A DNA stretch of 64,000 nucleotides from Niveispirillum fermenti (GCF_048066175.1 NZ_JBLTXA010000023.1:13950-77949); one strand, 5' to 3'; shown: positions 27,182-35,900, counted from the first letter of the stretch. Translations and numbers: made by a program. The notes: a model not told the origin generated them from the sequence alone.

Positions 27182-27778
27182 ATGAATGGTGAACCGCTAT
27201 GGTGGCCGGATCTGGCAGCGGCCGGCGGCCCCGGCACGCATGAAGGCCGGGCGCAGGCCGTGGCCGCCGCCATGGCCGGCGGAACGGTCTTCACCCTGTC
27301 GCGGGTTGAGCAATTGCTGCTCTGGTCCGCGCGGCGCTGGCGGCACGGCCGTTTCCGCTGGGATCAGGTGGAGATGGAGTTTCGCCGGCAATTGCCGGGC
27401 ATCTGGGCCGATGCCCTGCTGGCCTGGGAAGAGGTGATGGAGCAGCTGCACCATTATCCTGCTTCCCGCCCCGATATCGGCAATGGTTGCCGGTCCAGCC
27501 TGTCGGCGGATGAACGCACGCTGCTGACGCTGGTGGCCACCTTGCAGCGGCCGGGCCAGGGCAGGCTGTCGCCGGGGCTGTTGCTGGCCCGGCTGGTGCC
27601 GCCAGCCGGACGCCGCGACCTGCTGCCGTCACTGCTCGCCCTGGCGACCAGCCTGTCGATGGCAGGGGTGCAGATGCCGCTTCATGCGGCCCCGCCCATG
27701 CTGCCCGCCCGCCCCTTTGCCCTGCCGCCGGTCACAGACCCGGTTACAGGCGGGGTGCGGGATTGTGCATATCGATGA
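27182..27778 (+). CDS. hypothetical protein, divergent from the iron-binding protein gene
   Basis: A 198-residue protein I do not recognise. It is soluble-looking, rich in Leu, Ala and Arg and probably mostly helical (for example VEQLLLWSARRWRHGRF and WADALLAWEEVMEQL), with a proline-rich C-terminus and no signal peptide. GGAGG lies 6-10 bases before the ATG at 27182. The start is only 38 bp from a perfect Fur-like palindrome, so iron control is plausible. Its 3' end overlaps the convergent RibD-like gene by 35 bp. Confidence 0.6.
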   Translation: MNGEPLWWPDLAAAGGPGTHEGRAQAVAAAMAGGTVFTLSRVEQLLLWSARRWRHGRFRWDQVEMEFRRQLPGIWADALLAWEEVMEQLHHYPASRPDIGNGCRSSLSADERTLLTLVATLQRPGQGRLSPGLLLARLVPPAGRRDLLPSLLALATSLSMAGVQMPLHAAPPMLPARPFALPPVTDPVTGGVRDCAYR

Positions 27779-28427
27779 CGCAGATATTGCCCAGAAGCCG
27801 GGTGGACCGGATTTCCAGCCGGTTGTCGGGTCCATGGGGGAACAGGCCCGGCCCCGCCAGACGGGGGGCTGCCTCCTGCCCCACCAGGAAAGGGGCGATG
27901 GCCATCCGCAGGTGATGGAACGCCCCGGCCGCCAGGAACTGCGTCAGGATCTGGCTGCCCCCCTCCACCAGCAGCCGGCGCACGCCCAGGGTGGACAGAC
28001 GGGCCAGGATGCCGGGAGCACCAGACCCATGGTCCAGCCCCATCACCGTCGCCACGCGGCCCAGCCGGTCACGGGTGTCGGCCAGGACATGTTCGTTGCA
28101 CAGCACGACACGATCACCGCCGCAGGTGAAGAAGCCGGAGGCGGGGTCAAGCGCGCCCGTATGTGTCACCACGACCTTCAGCGGATGGTCGGGCAGCCCC
28201 CGTTCCCGCCGCCGGTGCAGCAATTCCTCGTACCGGACGGTCAGGCGGGGCTGATCGCGCCGCGCTGTCGCCGCGCCGACCAGGATGGCGTCGCATTCGG
28301 CCCGCAGGGCGTGCATGTCGTGGCAATCCTCCTCGCTGGACAGCACCAGCGGCCGGCAGCCCAAGGCGTCGATATGGCCGTCCAACGACATGCAGACCGA
28401 CAGATGCACCTGTTCCATGCGCCCCAT
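27744..28427 (-). CDS. RibD C-terminal / dihydrofolate reductase-like NADPH reductase
   Basis: A 227-residue protein with the RibD_C (bacterial DHFR-like) fold: VHLSVCMSLDGHID at the N-terminus, LVGAATARRDQP in the middle and LLVEGGSQIL near residue 160. It lacks the N-terminal deaminase domain of RibD, so it is either a stand-alone pyrimidine reductase or an unrelated NADPH-dependent reductase. Starts at 28427 (MGRMEQ) and 28418 (MEQ) are both possible; GGAAAG precedes the first. Confidence 0.8.
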   Translation of the reverse strand: MGRMEQVHLSVCMSLDGHIDALGCRPLVLSSEEDCHDMHALRAECDAILVGAATARRDQPRLTVRYEELLHRRRERGLPDHPLKVVVTHTGALDPASGFFTCGGDRVVLCNEHVLADTRDRLGRVATVMGLDHGSGAPGILARLSTLGVRRLLVEGGSQILTQFLAAGAFHHLRMAIAPFLVGQEAAPRLAGPGLFPHGPDNRLEIRSTRLLGNICVIDMHNPAPRL

Positions 28428-28670
28428 TCCCGCTTTCCAGCCTTGATCCGCACGTCGTAACCGTCCACGGGACACGGATGTTCCCTTGCGGCCCCCATGC
28501 GCCCCCGTGCCAACGGAATGAGGGTGGGTCGTGGTGGCGGGGCTGTCCAGTCCCGCCATGCCCGGAGGCCGGGAAATTCGCGATCGGCCCGGGATCGGGT
28601 TGAATTGACATTGAGGGAAGTGTTGATTACCAAGCCTCATCTCGTGTTGATGGCGTAGAAGGAAGAACGG

Positions 28671-29450
28671 ATGAAAGGCGGGTGGAAAGCAGGCGGTATC
28701 GGCGCCGTGCTGGCCGTGATGGCGGCGTTGCCGGCCCTGGCAGGGGATGTGTTGCTGCGGGCGGACAATTGGTGTCCCTATAATTGCGAGCCAGGCATGC
28801 GCCCCGGCTATCTGGTGGAAATCGCCCGCGCCGCGCTGGAGCCTGCCGGTCACAAGGTGGATTACGCCCTGATGCCCTGGACCGAGACGCTGGCTGCGGC
28901 CTCGGCCGGCACGGTGACCGGCGCCGTCGGCGCTACGGCGGATGAGGCGGCCGACCTGATCTATCCCACGCACCCGCTGGGCCTGTCGCGTCCCACCCTT
29001 GTCATCCGCAAGAGCCGCGACGTGTCGGGCTTCAAGGTTACGGATCTGGAGTCGCTGAAGGGCCTGCGCTTCGGGTCGATCAAGGATTATTTCTATAGTG
29101 ATGAGGTGAATGCCTTCATCGATGCCAACAAGGATTCTCCCAACCTGGTCCAGGTGTCGGGCGACAACGTCACCGAGGATCTGGTGAACATGCTGATCGA
29201 GGGTAAGATCGATGCCCTGGTCGAAGACAGCAATGTCGTGGATTACCTGTTGGAACTGAAGGGTTATCGCAACCTGGTCAATTATCATGCGCTGGGGCAG
29301 GAGACGCCGGTTTCCATCGGCTTTTCGCCCAAGGACCCGAACAGCCGGACCTATGTCGCCCTGATCGACAGCCGGCTTGCGGACCTGCGCAAATCGGGCG
29401 AACTGGCCACCATCCTGGCCCGTTACGGCATGAAGGACTGGCAGCGCTGA
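28671..29450 (+). CDS. extracellular solute-binding protein, family 3
   Basis: A 259-residue periplasmic binding protein with a clear signal peptide ending ALAG, then the family 3 pattern: ADNWCPYNC, PGYLVEIARAAL, LKGLRFGSIKDY and a C-terminal LATILARYGM. The two cysteines near the mature N-terminus (WCPYNC) probably form a disulfide. Such proteins feed polar amino acid ABC transporters or act as sensors; with no permease gene adjacent, the ligand is unknown. A TTGACA hexamer at 28605 is a possible -35 element. Confidence 0.82.
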   Translation: MKGGWKAGGIGAVLAVMAALPALAGDVLLRADNWCPYNCEPGMRPGYLVEIARAALEPAGHKVDYALMPWTETLAAASAGTVTGAVGATADEAADLIYPTHPLGLSRPTLVIRKSRDVSGFKVTDLESLKGLRFGSIKDYFYSDEVNAFIDANKDSPNLVQVSGDNVTEDLVNMLIEGKIDALVEDSNVVDYLLELKGYRNLVNYHALGQETPVSIGFSPKDPNSRTYVALIDSRLADLRKSGELATILARYGMKDWQR

Positions 29451-29494
29451 CGGGCGCGATCCCTTCCTGTCCGCCTGCAACGATTATCCGTATC

Positions 29495-29529
29495 TGCATT
29501 GATCAGACCCTACGGTCCTGATCAATGCA
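29495..29529. terminator. long inverted repeat downstream of the solute-binding protein gene
   Basis: Twelve-base arms TGCATTGATCAG and CTGATCAATGCA, extended inwards by GACC/GGTC with one bulged base. It lies 45 bp after the stop codon at 29450. It has no T-run, so it may be a 3' stabilising or repeat element rather than a classical terminator. Confidence 0.45.
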
Positions 29530-29714
29530 TCCCTCATGCACCGGGCGCCGCCATCCGGCGGCTTGGGCTCACGCGCGCATGGGCGCGCGGACGCTCAACG
29601 CGCCAACCAAGTTGCGAAGAGTTCAACTCACCGCAAGTTGGTCCGGCGGCGACTGCCGCCGCGCCGCTCGTGCGGCGCAGCCAAGCCAACGGATGTTGGC
29701 GCCGGCAATTGAGG

Positions 29715-29748
29715 GTGGTGATCAGAACCTATAGGTTCTGATCACCAC
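29715..29748. terminator. perfect 34-bp palindrome downstream of leuC
   Basis: Each arm is 17 bases (GTGGTGATCAGAACCTA and its exact complement) with no loop. It lies 9 bp beyond the leuC stop and would form a strong hairpin in the leuC transcript. Its centre resembles the palindrome at 29495-29529 (TGATCAGA and TCTGATCA), so the two may be copies of one element. Confidence 0.55.
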
Positions 29749-29757
29749 AAAATAGTA

Positions 29758-31161
29758 TCAGGACAGGGCGCGCACGTCCGTCAGGTGGCCCTTGATGGCG
29801 GCGGCGGCGGCCATGGCGGGGCTGACCAGATGGGTACGGCCACCGGGGCCCTGGCGGCTTTCGAAATTGCGGTTGGACGTGCTGGCGCAACGCTCGCCGG
29901 GCTTCAGCTTGTCGTCGTTCATGGCCAGGCACATGGAACAGCCGGGCTCGCGCCAGTCGAACCCGGCGTCGGTGAAGATCGTGTGCAGGCCTTCTTCCTC
30001 GGCCTGCTTCTTCACCAGACCCGAACCGGGGACGACCATGGCATAGACGCCCTCGGCCACCTTGCGGCCCCGGGCCACGTCGGCGGCGGCGCGCAGATCC
30101 TCGATGCGGCTGTTGGTGCAGGAACCGATGAACACCTTCTGCACCGGCACCTGCGACAGGGGCGTGCCCGGCGTCAGGCCCATATAGGCAAGCGAGCGTT
30201 CCACCGCCTTGGCCTTGTGCGGGTCCTTGAAATCGGCCGGGCTGGGCACGTTGGCGGTGATCGGGGCCACGTCTTCCGGGCTGGTGCCCCAGGTGACCAG
30301 CGGCACGATGTCGGCCGCGTTCAGTTCCACGACCTTGTCATAGACCGCGCCCTCGTCGCTGGGCAGGCTCTTCCAATAGTCGACGGCGCGGTCGAAATCG
30401 GCACCCTGCGGGCTGCGGGGGCGGCCACGCAGGTATTCGAAGGTCTTCTCGTCCGGGGCGATCAGGCCGGCGCGGGCCCCGGCCTCGATGGCCATGTTGC
30501 AGACCGTCATGCGGCCTTCGATGGACAGGTCGCGGAAAGCCTTGCCGGCATATTCGATGACATAGCCGGTGCCGCCCGCGGTGCCCAGCCGGCCGATGAC
30601 GGCCAGCGTCAGGTCCTTGGCGGTGACGCCCGGCGGCAGATCGCCATCGACCTTCACCAGCATGTTCTTGGATTTCTTGATCAGCAGCGTCTGGGTGGCC
30701 AGCACATGCTCCACATCCGACGTGCCGATGCCGAAGGCCAGCGCGCCGAAGGCACCATGCGTGGCCGTGTGGCTGTCGCCGCAGACGATGGTCATGCCGG
30801 GCTGGGTCACGCCCTGCTCGGGGCCGACGACATGCACGATGCCCTGGCGTATATCCGACATGTCGAAATATTCGACGCCGAATTCCTTGGCGTTGATGCC
30901 AAGCTGTTCCACCTGGACGCGGCTTTCCTCGTTCTTGATGCCGGCCAGGCGGTCCTTGCTGGTGGGCACGTTATGGTCGGCCACGGCCAGCGTCTTGCCC
31001 GGCTGACGCAGCTTGCGCCCGGCAATGCGCAGGCCCTCGAAGGCCTGCGGGCTCGTCACCTCGTGAACCAGATGCAGATCGATATACAGCACGGACGTGC
31101 CGTCCTCCTGGCGATGGACGGTGTGGCTGTCGAAGATCTTGTCGTAGAGGGTACGGGCCAT
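29758..31161 (-). CDS. leuC: 3-isopropylmalate dehydratase large subunit LeuC
   Basis: A 467-residue aconitase-family enzyme that, with LeuD, isomerises 2- to 3-isopropylmalate in leucine synthesis. Fe-S ligand cysteines appear in IGSCTNSR and in the later GCSMCLAMN; CGDSHTATHGAFG is the classic N-terminal signature. The ATG at 31161 gives the standard MARTLYDKIFD start; a GTG at 31170 is also in frame. leuD is not adjacent. A stem-loop sits in the leader. Confidence 0.96.
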   Translation of the reverse strand: MARTLYDKIFDSHTVHRQEDGTSVLYIDLHLVHEVTSPQAFEGLRIAGRKLRQPGKTLAVADHNVPTSKDRLAGIKNEESRVQVEQLGINAKEFGVEYFDMSDIRQGIVHVVGPEQGVTQPGMTIVCGDSHTATHGAFGALAFGIGTSDVEHVLATQTLLIKKSKNMLVKVDGDLPPGVTAKDLTLAVIGRLGTAGGTGYVIEYAGKAFRDLSIEGRMTVCNMAIEAGARAGLIAPDEKTFEYLRGRPRSPQGADFDRAVDYWKSLPSDEGAVYDKVVELNAADIVPLVTWGTSPEDVAPITANVPSPADFKDPHKAKAVERSLAYMGLTPGTPLSQVPVQKVFIGSCTNSRIEDLRAAADVARGRKVAEGVYAMVVPGSGLVKKQAEEEGLHTIFTDAGFDWREPGCSMCLAMNDDKLKPGERCASTSNRNFESRQGPGGRTHLVSPAMAAAAAIKGHLTDVRALS

Positions 31162-31186
31162 GCTGCTCACCTGGGGTCGGGACCGA

Positions 31187-31214
31187 ACCGGAAAGAAGGG
31201 GGTGTCTTTCCGGT
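31187..31214 (-). promoter_or_regulatory. stem-loop in the leuC leader
   Basis: Ten-base arms ACCGGAAAGA and TCTTTCCGGT around an 8-base loop, 26 bp before the leuC ATG. It could be an attenuator-type or translational control hairpin; I see no leucine-rich leader peptide, so a regulatory role is only a possibility. Confidence 0.35.
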
Positions 31215-31328
31215 CACTTTGTTACGTGGCCGGAGCATAGCGGCACCGACCCGCCATCACAAGCGGCCTTGCGCGCCGTGCGGGGCCTTGTATGCAACGC
31301 AGCGTCAAGGGTGGCGCATGGGCGGGTA

Positions 31329-31362
31329 ATAAAAAAACCCGCCAGCGGGGGCCGGCGGGTTC
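31329..31362 (-). terminator. Rho-independent terminator of rpmG
   Basis: On the minus strand the stem AACCCGCCGGC/GCTGGCGGGTT (one mismatch) is followed by a run of seven T. It lies 40 bp after the rpmG stop and is the best classical terminator in this part of the window. Confidence 0.85.
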
Positions 31363-31381
31363 TCTCATGCCTGGAAGGCCG

Positions 31382-31408
31382 GAAGTGATCGTCGGGGACG
31401 ATCACTTC
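31382..31408 (-). terminator. perfect stem-loop overlapping the end of rpmG
   Basis: Twelve-base perfect arms (GAAGTGATCGTC and complement) around a GGG loop. The right arm overlaps the last codons and stop of rpmG (stop at 31402-31404). It may protect or punctuate the transcript ahead of the T-run terminator 20 bp further on. Confidence 0.5.
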
Positions 31409-31569
31409 ATCTTGGATTCCTTGAAGGCAACGTGCTTGCGCGCGACCGGATCATACTTGTTGAATTCCAGCTTCTCGGTCGTCTTGCGCGGGTTCTTCTT
31501 CTTCACATAGAAGTAGCCCGTGTCGGCGGTGCTCACCAACTTGATCAGCACGGTGTTCTGCTTAGCCAT
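31402..31569 (-). CDS. rpmG: 50S ribosomal protein L33
   Basis: A 55-residue ribosomal protein L33: AKQNTVLIKLVSTADTG, then YFYVKKKNPR and a C-terminal KYDPVARKHV. It lacks the CxxC zinc pairs, so this is the zinc-independent form. An AGGATG element precedes the ATG at 31569. It is a single-gene unit between two terminators. Confidence 0.96.
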   Translation of the reverse strand: MAKQNTVLIKLVSTADTGYFYVKKKNPRKTTEKLEFNKYDPVARKHVAFKESKMK

Positions 31570-31631
31570 GATACATCCTACCTGCGTCTGACTTGCGGCC
31601 ACCGCAAGGACGCGCGGCCGGTTCGATAATA

Positions 31632-31665
31632 AAAACGGTCACGCCCGGAGACGGACCCCGGGCGG
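31632..31665 (-). terminator. probable terminator of the S41 protease gene
   Basis: On the minus strand GCCCGG/CCGGGC arms (31658-31663 and 31643-31648) are followed after a few bases by ACCGTTTTTA. It lies about 50 bp after the protease stop and upstream of rpmG. Confidence 0.5.
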
Positions 31666-31715
31666 CACAGCGGCGGAATCTACCCATCCGCCCCCATCTG
31701 TCAAGGACAAAGACC

Positions 31716-33269
31716 CTACCGCTCCGCAACGTTGATGTGCCGGGACGATAGGGCTTGGCGATAGAGCACCGGATTGCCCAGCAGCGTGCGGGCCAACTGT
31801 TCCCCCATCGTTGCCGCGGCGGAACCGTCGGCGGCCTTGGCAGGGCAGGCCGCGCGCAACTGCGCGACGGCGTCGGCATCATCGGGGGCGGCCAGCCGGT
31901 AGCGGGCCAGGGCGGTCAGGGCGCCGCCATCGGCCAGGGCGGCTTCCGACAGCAGCCGGTCCACGCTGGCACCGTCGCGGCTGGTGCAAAGGCTGGGCTG
32001 GACACCCTGCTTGTCGAAACTGTAGCCGCTGGGCGCATAGATACGGCTCCAGGTGATGAAAAGCTCGGCACCGTTGGGCAGTTGGGTCACATGCTGCACG
32101 CTGCCCTTGCCAAAGGTGGAAGCGCCGATCAGCAGGGCGCGCCCCGCATCCTGCAGCGCCGCAGCCACGATTTCGGCCGAAGAGGCGGTCTGCCCGTCGA
32201 TCAGCACGATCAGCGGCAGGTCGGGGAAGGCGGTCGTCGGGCGCTGCGCCTCAAACCATTGCACCGAACTGGGGTGGCGGCCGCGCGTGGTGATGATACG
32301 GCCCTGCTGCACGAACAGGTTGACCACCCCCACGGCCTGCACCATGACCCCGCCGGGATTGCCGCGCAGGTCCAGCACGGCGCCGCGCAGGGGGGCTTTT
32401 TCCTGATAGCGCAACAGGGCCTGGCGGACATTGTCCTGCGTGGCGTTATTGAACCGCTCGATTCGGATCGTGGCGATGCCGTCATCCAGGCTGGCGCGGA
32501 CCGTGTTGGGCACCAGGTGCCTGCGCCGCACCGTCAGCCGCTGCGCAAGTCCTTCCGATGCGCCGACCCGCATCTCCACCCAGCTTCCCTCCGGCCCCTG
32601 GATCAAGGCCGTCAGCCGCTCATAGGCCAGCCCGGCGGCCCGCACGCCGGCCACTTCATAGATACGGTCGCCCACCTTGATGCCGGCTGCCGCCGCCGGC
32701 CCCTCGGGCACCAGGCTGGCCACCTCGTACAGGCCGTCACGCTGGCGCACACCGATGCCGATCCCGTCATATCCCTCGCGCTGGCTGCGCTCGGTCTGGG
32801 CCCGGTTGGGCTCGGCATAGCGGGAATAGCCGTCCATGTCCGCCATCATCCCGTCGAACATGTCGCGCCACACGGTTTCCCGTTCCCTGGCCGCGATGGC
32901 GGGGGCCGCGGCCTCCACGGCGCGCAGCATGTCCGCCGTCACCTGGGCCCAGCGTTCCGGCACATTGTCGGCGGGCAGCGCCACCTGGGCCAGTTCCATG
33001 CCGTCACGCTGCAGGATCAGCCGGCCGGGTGCCTCCGCAATGGCAAGCCGCCGATCGACGGCCACCACCCGGCGCAACCCGTCGGCCAGCAGCGTGGGCA
33101 TGAAGACGGGCTTCAGCAGGTTTTCCGTGATGGGTCGGAAGGCAACGGAGAACAGATGTTCCGTGGTGACATTGGCGGCGGCAACCGGGATCTGCTGTTC
33201 ATCACGTGCCAGGACGGGCCCGGTCAGAAGACCAAGGACCAGCAGACCCGATACCAGCCGTGACGCCAT
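31716..33269 (-). CDS. S41 family (CtpA-like) periplasmic C-terminal processing protease
   Basis: A 517-residue exported protease. The signal peptide (MASRLVSGLLVLGLL, then PVLA) is followed by a helical region and a PDZ domain (about residues 165-245, GIGVRQRDGLYEVASL and AAGIKVGDRI). The S41 catalytic core carries the nucleophile Ser in QTASSAEIV and the general-base Lys in FGKGSVQ. It would trim periplasmic or envelope proteins. The alternative start at 33275 (MCMASR) is two codons longer. A 30-bp tandem repeat array lies upstream. Confidence 0.85.
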   Translation of the reverse strand: MASRLVSGLLVLGLLTGPVLARDEQQIPVAAANVTTEHLFSVAFRPITENLLKPVFMPTLLADGLRRVVAVDRRLAIAEAPGRLILQRDGMELAQVALPADNVPERWAQVTADMLRAVEAAAPAIAARERETVWRDMFDGMMADMDGYSRYAEPNRAQTERSQREGYDGIGIGVRQRDGLYEVASLVPEGPAAAAGIKVGDRIYEVAGVRAAGLAYERLTALIQGPEGSWVEMRVGASEGLAQRLTVRRRHLVPNTVRASLDDGIATIRIERFNNATQDNVRQALLRYQEKAPLRGAVLDLRGNPGGVMVQAVGVVNLFVQQGRIITTRGRHPSSVQWFEAQRPTTAFPDLPLIVLIDGQTASSAEIVAAALQDAGRALLIGASTFGKGSVQHVTQLPNGAELFITWSRIYAPSGYSFDKQGVQPSLCTSRDGASVDRLLSEAALADGGALTALARYRLAAPDDADAVAQLRAACPAKAADGSAAATMGEQLARTLLGNPVLYRQALSSRHINVAER

Positions 33270-33405
33270 GCACATTTCCCCCTGTGACGGGTGCGGTCTT
33301 TGCCGCCGCACCTTGCAGTGGCACTGTGCCGCAGGCGGGCGGGGCCGTAAAGGCCACGGACGCACACGAAAGGTCAGGAGCCTGCATATTCGCGCATGGC
33401 ATCGA

Positions 33406-33507
33406 CCGGCTTTGGCCGGTCGTGGGGGCTGCCTGCCGGCTTTGGCCGGTCGTGGGGGCTGCCTGCCGGCTTTGGCCGGTCGTGGGGGCTGCCTGCCGGC
33501 TTTGGCC
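33406..33507. repeat. 30-bp tandem repeat, about 3.4 copies
   Basis: A 30-bp unit beginning CGTGGGGGCTGCCTGCCGGC repeats exactly at 33421, 33451 and 33481 (the last copy breaks after 27 bases), with a partial copy before. Each unit contains a small hairpin (GCCGGC/GCCGGT around TTTG). It lies in the gap between the S41 protease gene and the rnr stop. There are no spacers, so it is not CRISPR. Confidence 0.9.
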
Positions 33508-33533
33508 GTGGCGGCGGGCAGCCATCGTCCGTG

Positions 33534-35900
33534 TCACCGTCTTCGGCGCGGCGGCCTGGGGGCGTCGATGCTGGGTGGCGCCTCATCCCGTTCCCGTTCC
33601 CGCCGGCGTTCCGGCCGGCCGCGATGACCCGCGCCGGTTCCCGATCCACGGCCGGCCGGCATCTCGCTGCCATCGGGGTTCAGCAGCCGGAAGACCATGG
33701 ACCCGGTGATGGCATCGGCCTCCAGCAACCTTGCCTTCACCCGTTCGCCCAGCCGGAAGACACGGCGGTGCCGGCGGCCCAACAGGCAGTGATGCGCCTC
33801 GTCATGGTCATAGAAATCATCGGGCAGGGTGGAAATGGGCACGATCCCGTCGGCCCCGGTTTCATCCAGCGTCACGAACAGACCGAAATTCGACACGCCG
33901 CTGATCTTGCCGCTGAAGGTCGCCCCCACCCGGTCTGACAGATAGGCGGCGACATAGCGGTCCAGCGCGTCGCGCTCTGCATCCGCCGCGCGCCGTTCGG
34001 TGGCCGATATCAGTTCCCCGATCTTGTCCAGCCTGCCCATCTCCTCGTCGCTCAACCCGCCATCGCCCAGATGCCAGGCGCGGACCAGGGCGCGGTGGAC
34101 GATCAGGTCGGCATAGCGGCGGATGGGGCTGGTGAAATGGGCATAGCGTTCCAGCGCCAGCCCGAAATGGCCGATATTGTCAGGCTGATACACGGCCTGT
34201 GCCTGGGATCGCAGGATGACGGTGCTGATCAGTTCCGATTCGGGCGTGTCCCTGGCCTTGTCCAGGATGTTGGTGAAGGCGGCGGGCCGCATCGCCGTTC
34301 CCCTGGCCAGATTGTAGCCCATGGTCTTCAGGAACTCGCGCAGCGGTTCCAGCTTGTCCAGCGCCGGTTCGGCGTGGACACGGTAGAGCAGGGGGGTATC
34401 GCGCGCCTCCAGCGCTTCGGCCGCCGCGACATTGGCGGCGATCATGAATTCCTCGATCAGGCGGTGGCTGTCCAGGCGGGTGCGCACCCCGATCTCCGCC
34501 ACCTTGCCATCCTCCCCGATCCGCACCTTGCGTTCCGGCAGGTCCAGTTCCAGCGTGCCGCGCCGCGACCGTGCATGGGCCAGCACGTCATAAGCGCCAT
34601 AGAGGGGGCGAATGACGGGGTCCAGCAGCGGCCCTGTCAGGTCATCGGGCGCGCCGTCGAACGCCGCCTGCACCTGTTCATAGGTCAGGCGTGCGGCAGA
34701 GCGCATCAGCCCGCGCACGAACCGGTGCCGCTTGATCCGGCCCGCCGCGTCGATCCAGATATGGACGGCCAGACAGGCGCGGTTGACGCCGGGCTTCAGG
34801 CTGCACAGCTCGTTCGACAGCGCCTCGGGCAGCATGGGCACGACGCGGTCGGGGAAATAGCAGCTATTGCCGCGGTCCAGTGCGGCCTTGTCCAGCGGGC
34901 TGCCCGGCGTGACATAGGCGGACACGTCGGCAATGGCGACCAGCAGGTGCCAGCCACCCGCATTGTTGGGGTCCGTATCGGGTTCGGCAAAGACGGCATC
35001 GTCGAAATCGCGCGCATCGGCCCCGTCGATGGTCACCAGCGGGATATCGCGCAGGTCGGTGCGGCCGGCCAGGGTCGGCTCCGTTGCCGCCTCGGCCTGC
35101 TCGATGGCGGCGGGTGGGAAATGGACCGGGATGCCATGCTGGTGAATGGCGATCAGGCTGATGGCCTTGGGCTGGTCGATCCCGCCCAGCACCTCCACCA
35201 CGCGCGCCTGTTTCAGGCCATGGCGGGAGGAAGGCAGGACCTCGGCCACCACCAGATCACCGGGGGCGGCATCCATGGCATTCTGCGGCAGGATGATGAA
35301 ATCGGCCTTGGCCCGGCGGTCGGCGGGGCGCAGGCGACCGCCATCGGGGCCCAGCTCATAGACGCCCACCATCTGCGCCGTCTGGTCGCCGCCCAGCTTC
35401 TTGATGGTGCGGCCCTCATACAGGTCGTCACGGATGCGGGCCAGCCGCGCCAGCGCGCGGTCGCCCTCGCCCAAGGCCGGGCTGCCACGCCGTTCCGGCT
35501 TCATGATGATGCGCGGCGGTTCCCGGTCCGGATCGGACCAGTTCAGCGGCCGGGCAATCAGTTCCCCGTCCACATCCACACCGGTGACGATCACCACGCC
35601 CACGGGCGGCAGGCTGGCCGGCGGGGCCAGACGGCGCCGCCCGCCCTTCTCGATCGCCCCATCCCCTTCCAGATCGCGCAGCAGTTCCTTCAGCGCGACA
35701 CGGTCATCGCCGCTGATGTGAAAGGCGCGTGCAATCTCCCGCTTGCCGACCGGGTAGGGGCTTTCCCGGATGAATTCCAGGACTTGATCCTTGGTGGGGA
35801 AGGGGGCTTCTTTCTTGGGATTTTTCAAGGAGATGATGTCCACATGCACAAGATGATCTGAAGGCAAAAAAATAGGCGAGACGCCGATAGGTTCCTTCAA
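33534..35900 (-). CDS. rnr: ribonuclease R
   Basis: A 788-residue RNase II-family 3'-to-5' exoribonuclease. An N-terminal helix-turn-helix and cold-shock domains are followed by the RNB catalytic domain with DARDFDDAV (metal-binding aspartates, about residue 290) and an S1 domain near the C-terminus (GVSNFGLFVTLDETGADG), then an Arg-rich tail. No in-frame ATG precedes the conserved region: the longest frame opens with TTG at 35900, and GTG codons near 35849 and 35843 or a TTG near 35825 are alternatives, so the N-terminus is uncertain. Upstream lies a palindrome-rich gap. Confidence 0.93.
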   Translation of the reverse strand: MKEPIGVSPIFLPSDHLVHVDIISLKNPKKEAPFPTKDQVLEFIRESPYPVGKREIARAFHISGDDRVALKELLRDLEGDGAIEKGGRRRLAPPASLPPVGVVIVTGVDVDGELIARPLNWSDPDREPPRIIMKPERRGSPALGEGDRALARLARIRDDLYEGRTIKKLGGDQTAQMVGVYELGPDGGRLRPADRRAKADFIILPQNAMDAAPGDLVVAEVLPSSRHGLKQARVVEVLGGIDQPKAISLIAIHQHGIPVHFPPAAIEQAEAATEPTLAGRTDLRDIPLVTIDGADARDFDDAVFAEPDTDPNNAGGWHLLVAIADVSAYVTPGSPLDKAALDRGNSCYFPDRVVPMLPEALSNELCSLKPGVNRACLAVHIWIDAAGRIKRHRFVRGLMRSAARLTYEQVQAAFDGAPDDLTGPLLDPVIRPLYGAYDVLAHARSRRGTLELDLPERKVRIGEDGKVAEIGVRTRLDSHRLIEEFMIAANVAAAEALEARDTPLLYRVHAEPALDKLEPLREFLKTMGYNLARGTAMRPAAFTNILDKARDTPESELISTVILRSQAQAVYQPDNIGHFGLALERYAHFTSPIRRYADLIVHRALVRAWHLGDGGLSDEEMGRLDKIGELISATERRAADAERDALDRYVAAYLSDRVGATFSGKISGVSNFGLFVTLDETGADGIVPISTLPDDFYDHDEAHHCLLGRRHRRVFRLGERVKARLLEADAITGSMVFRLLNPDGSEMPAGRGSGTGAGHRGRPERRRERERDEAPPSIDAPRPPRRRR

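Larger units (their letters stand above)
29451..29757. other. gene-free region packed with perfect hairpins
   Basis: This gap between the solute-binding protein gene and the leuC stop holds two long AT-richer palindromes at its ends (29495-29529 and 29715-29748) and at least five GC-rich perfect hairpins between them. These are 29547-29562, 29572-29589, 29645-29660, 29661-29678 and 29685-29700, each with a 6-7 bp stem and a 4-base loop. A smaller one is at 29619-29629. The density suggests a structured repetitive element or RNA rather than plain spacer; an 80-codon open frame through it has no coding character. Confidence 0.6.

Noticed and set aside
29499..29741. An 80-codon open frame in the hairpin-rich gap
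   Set aside because: It runs through inverted repeats, has no ribosome site and shows no coding-like third-position bias.
33406..33507. Possible CRISPR array
   Set aside because: The 30-bp units follow each other directly without spacers and no cas genes are nearby.
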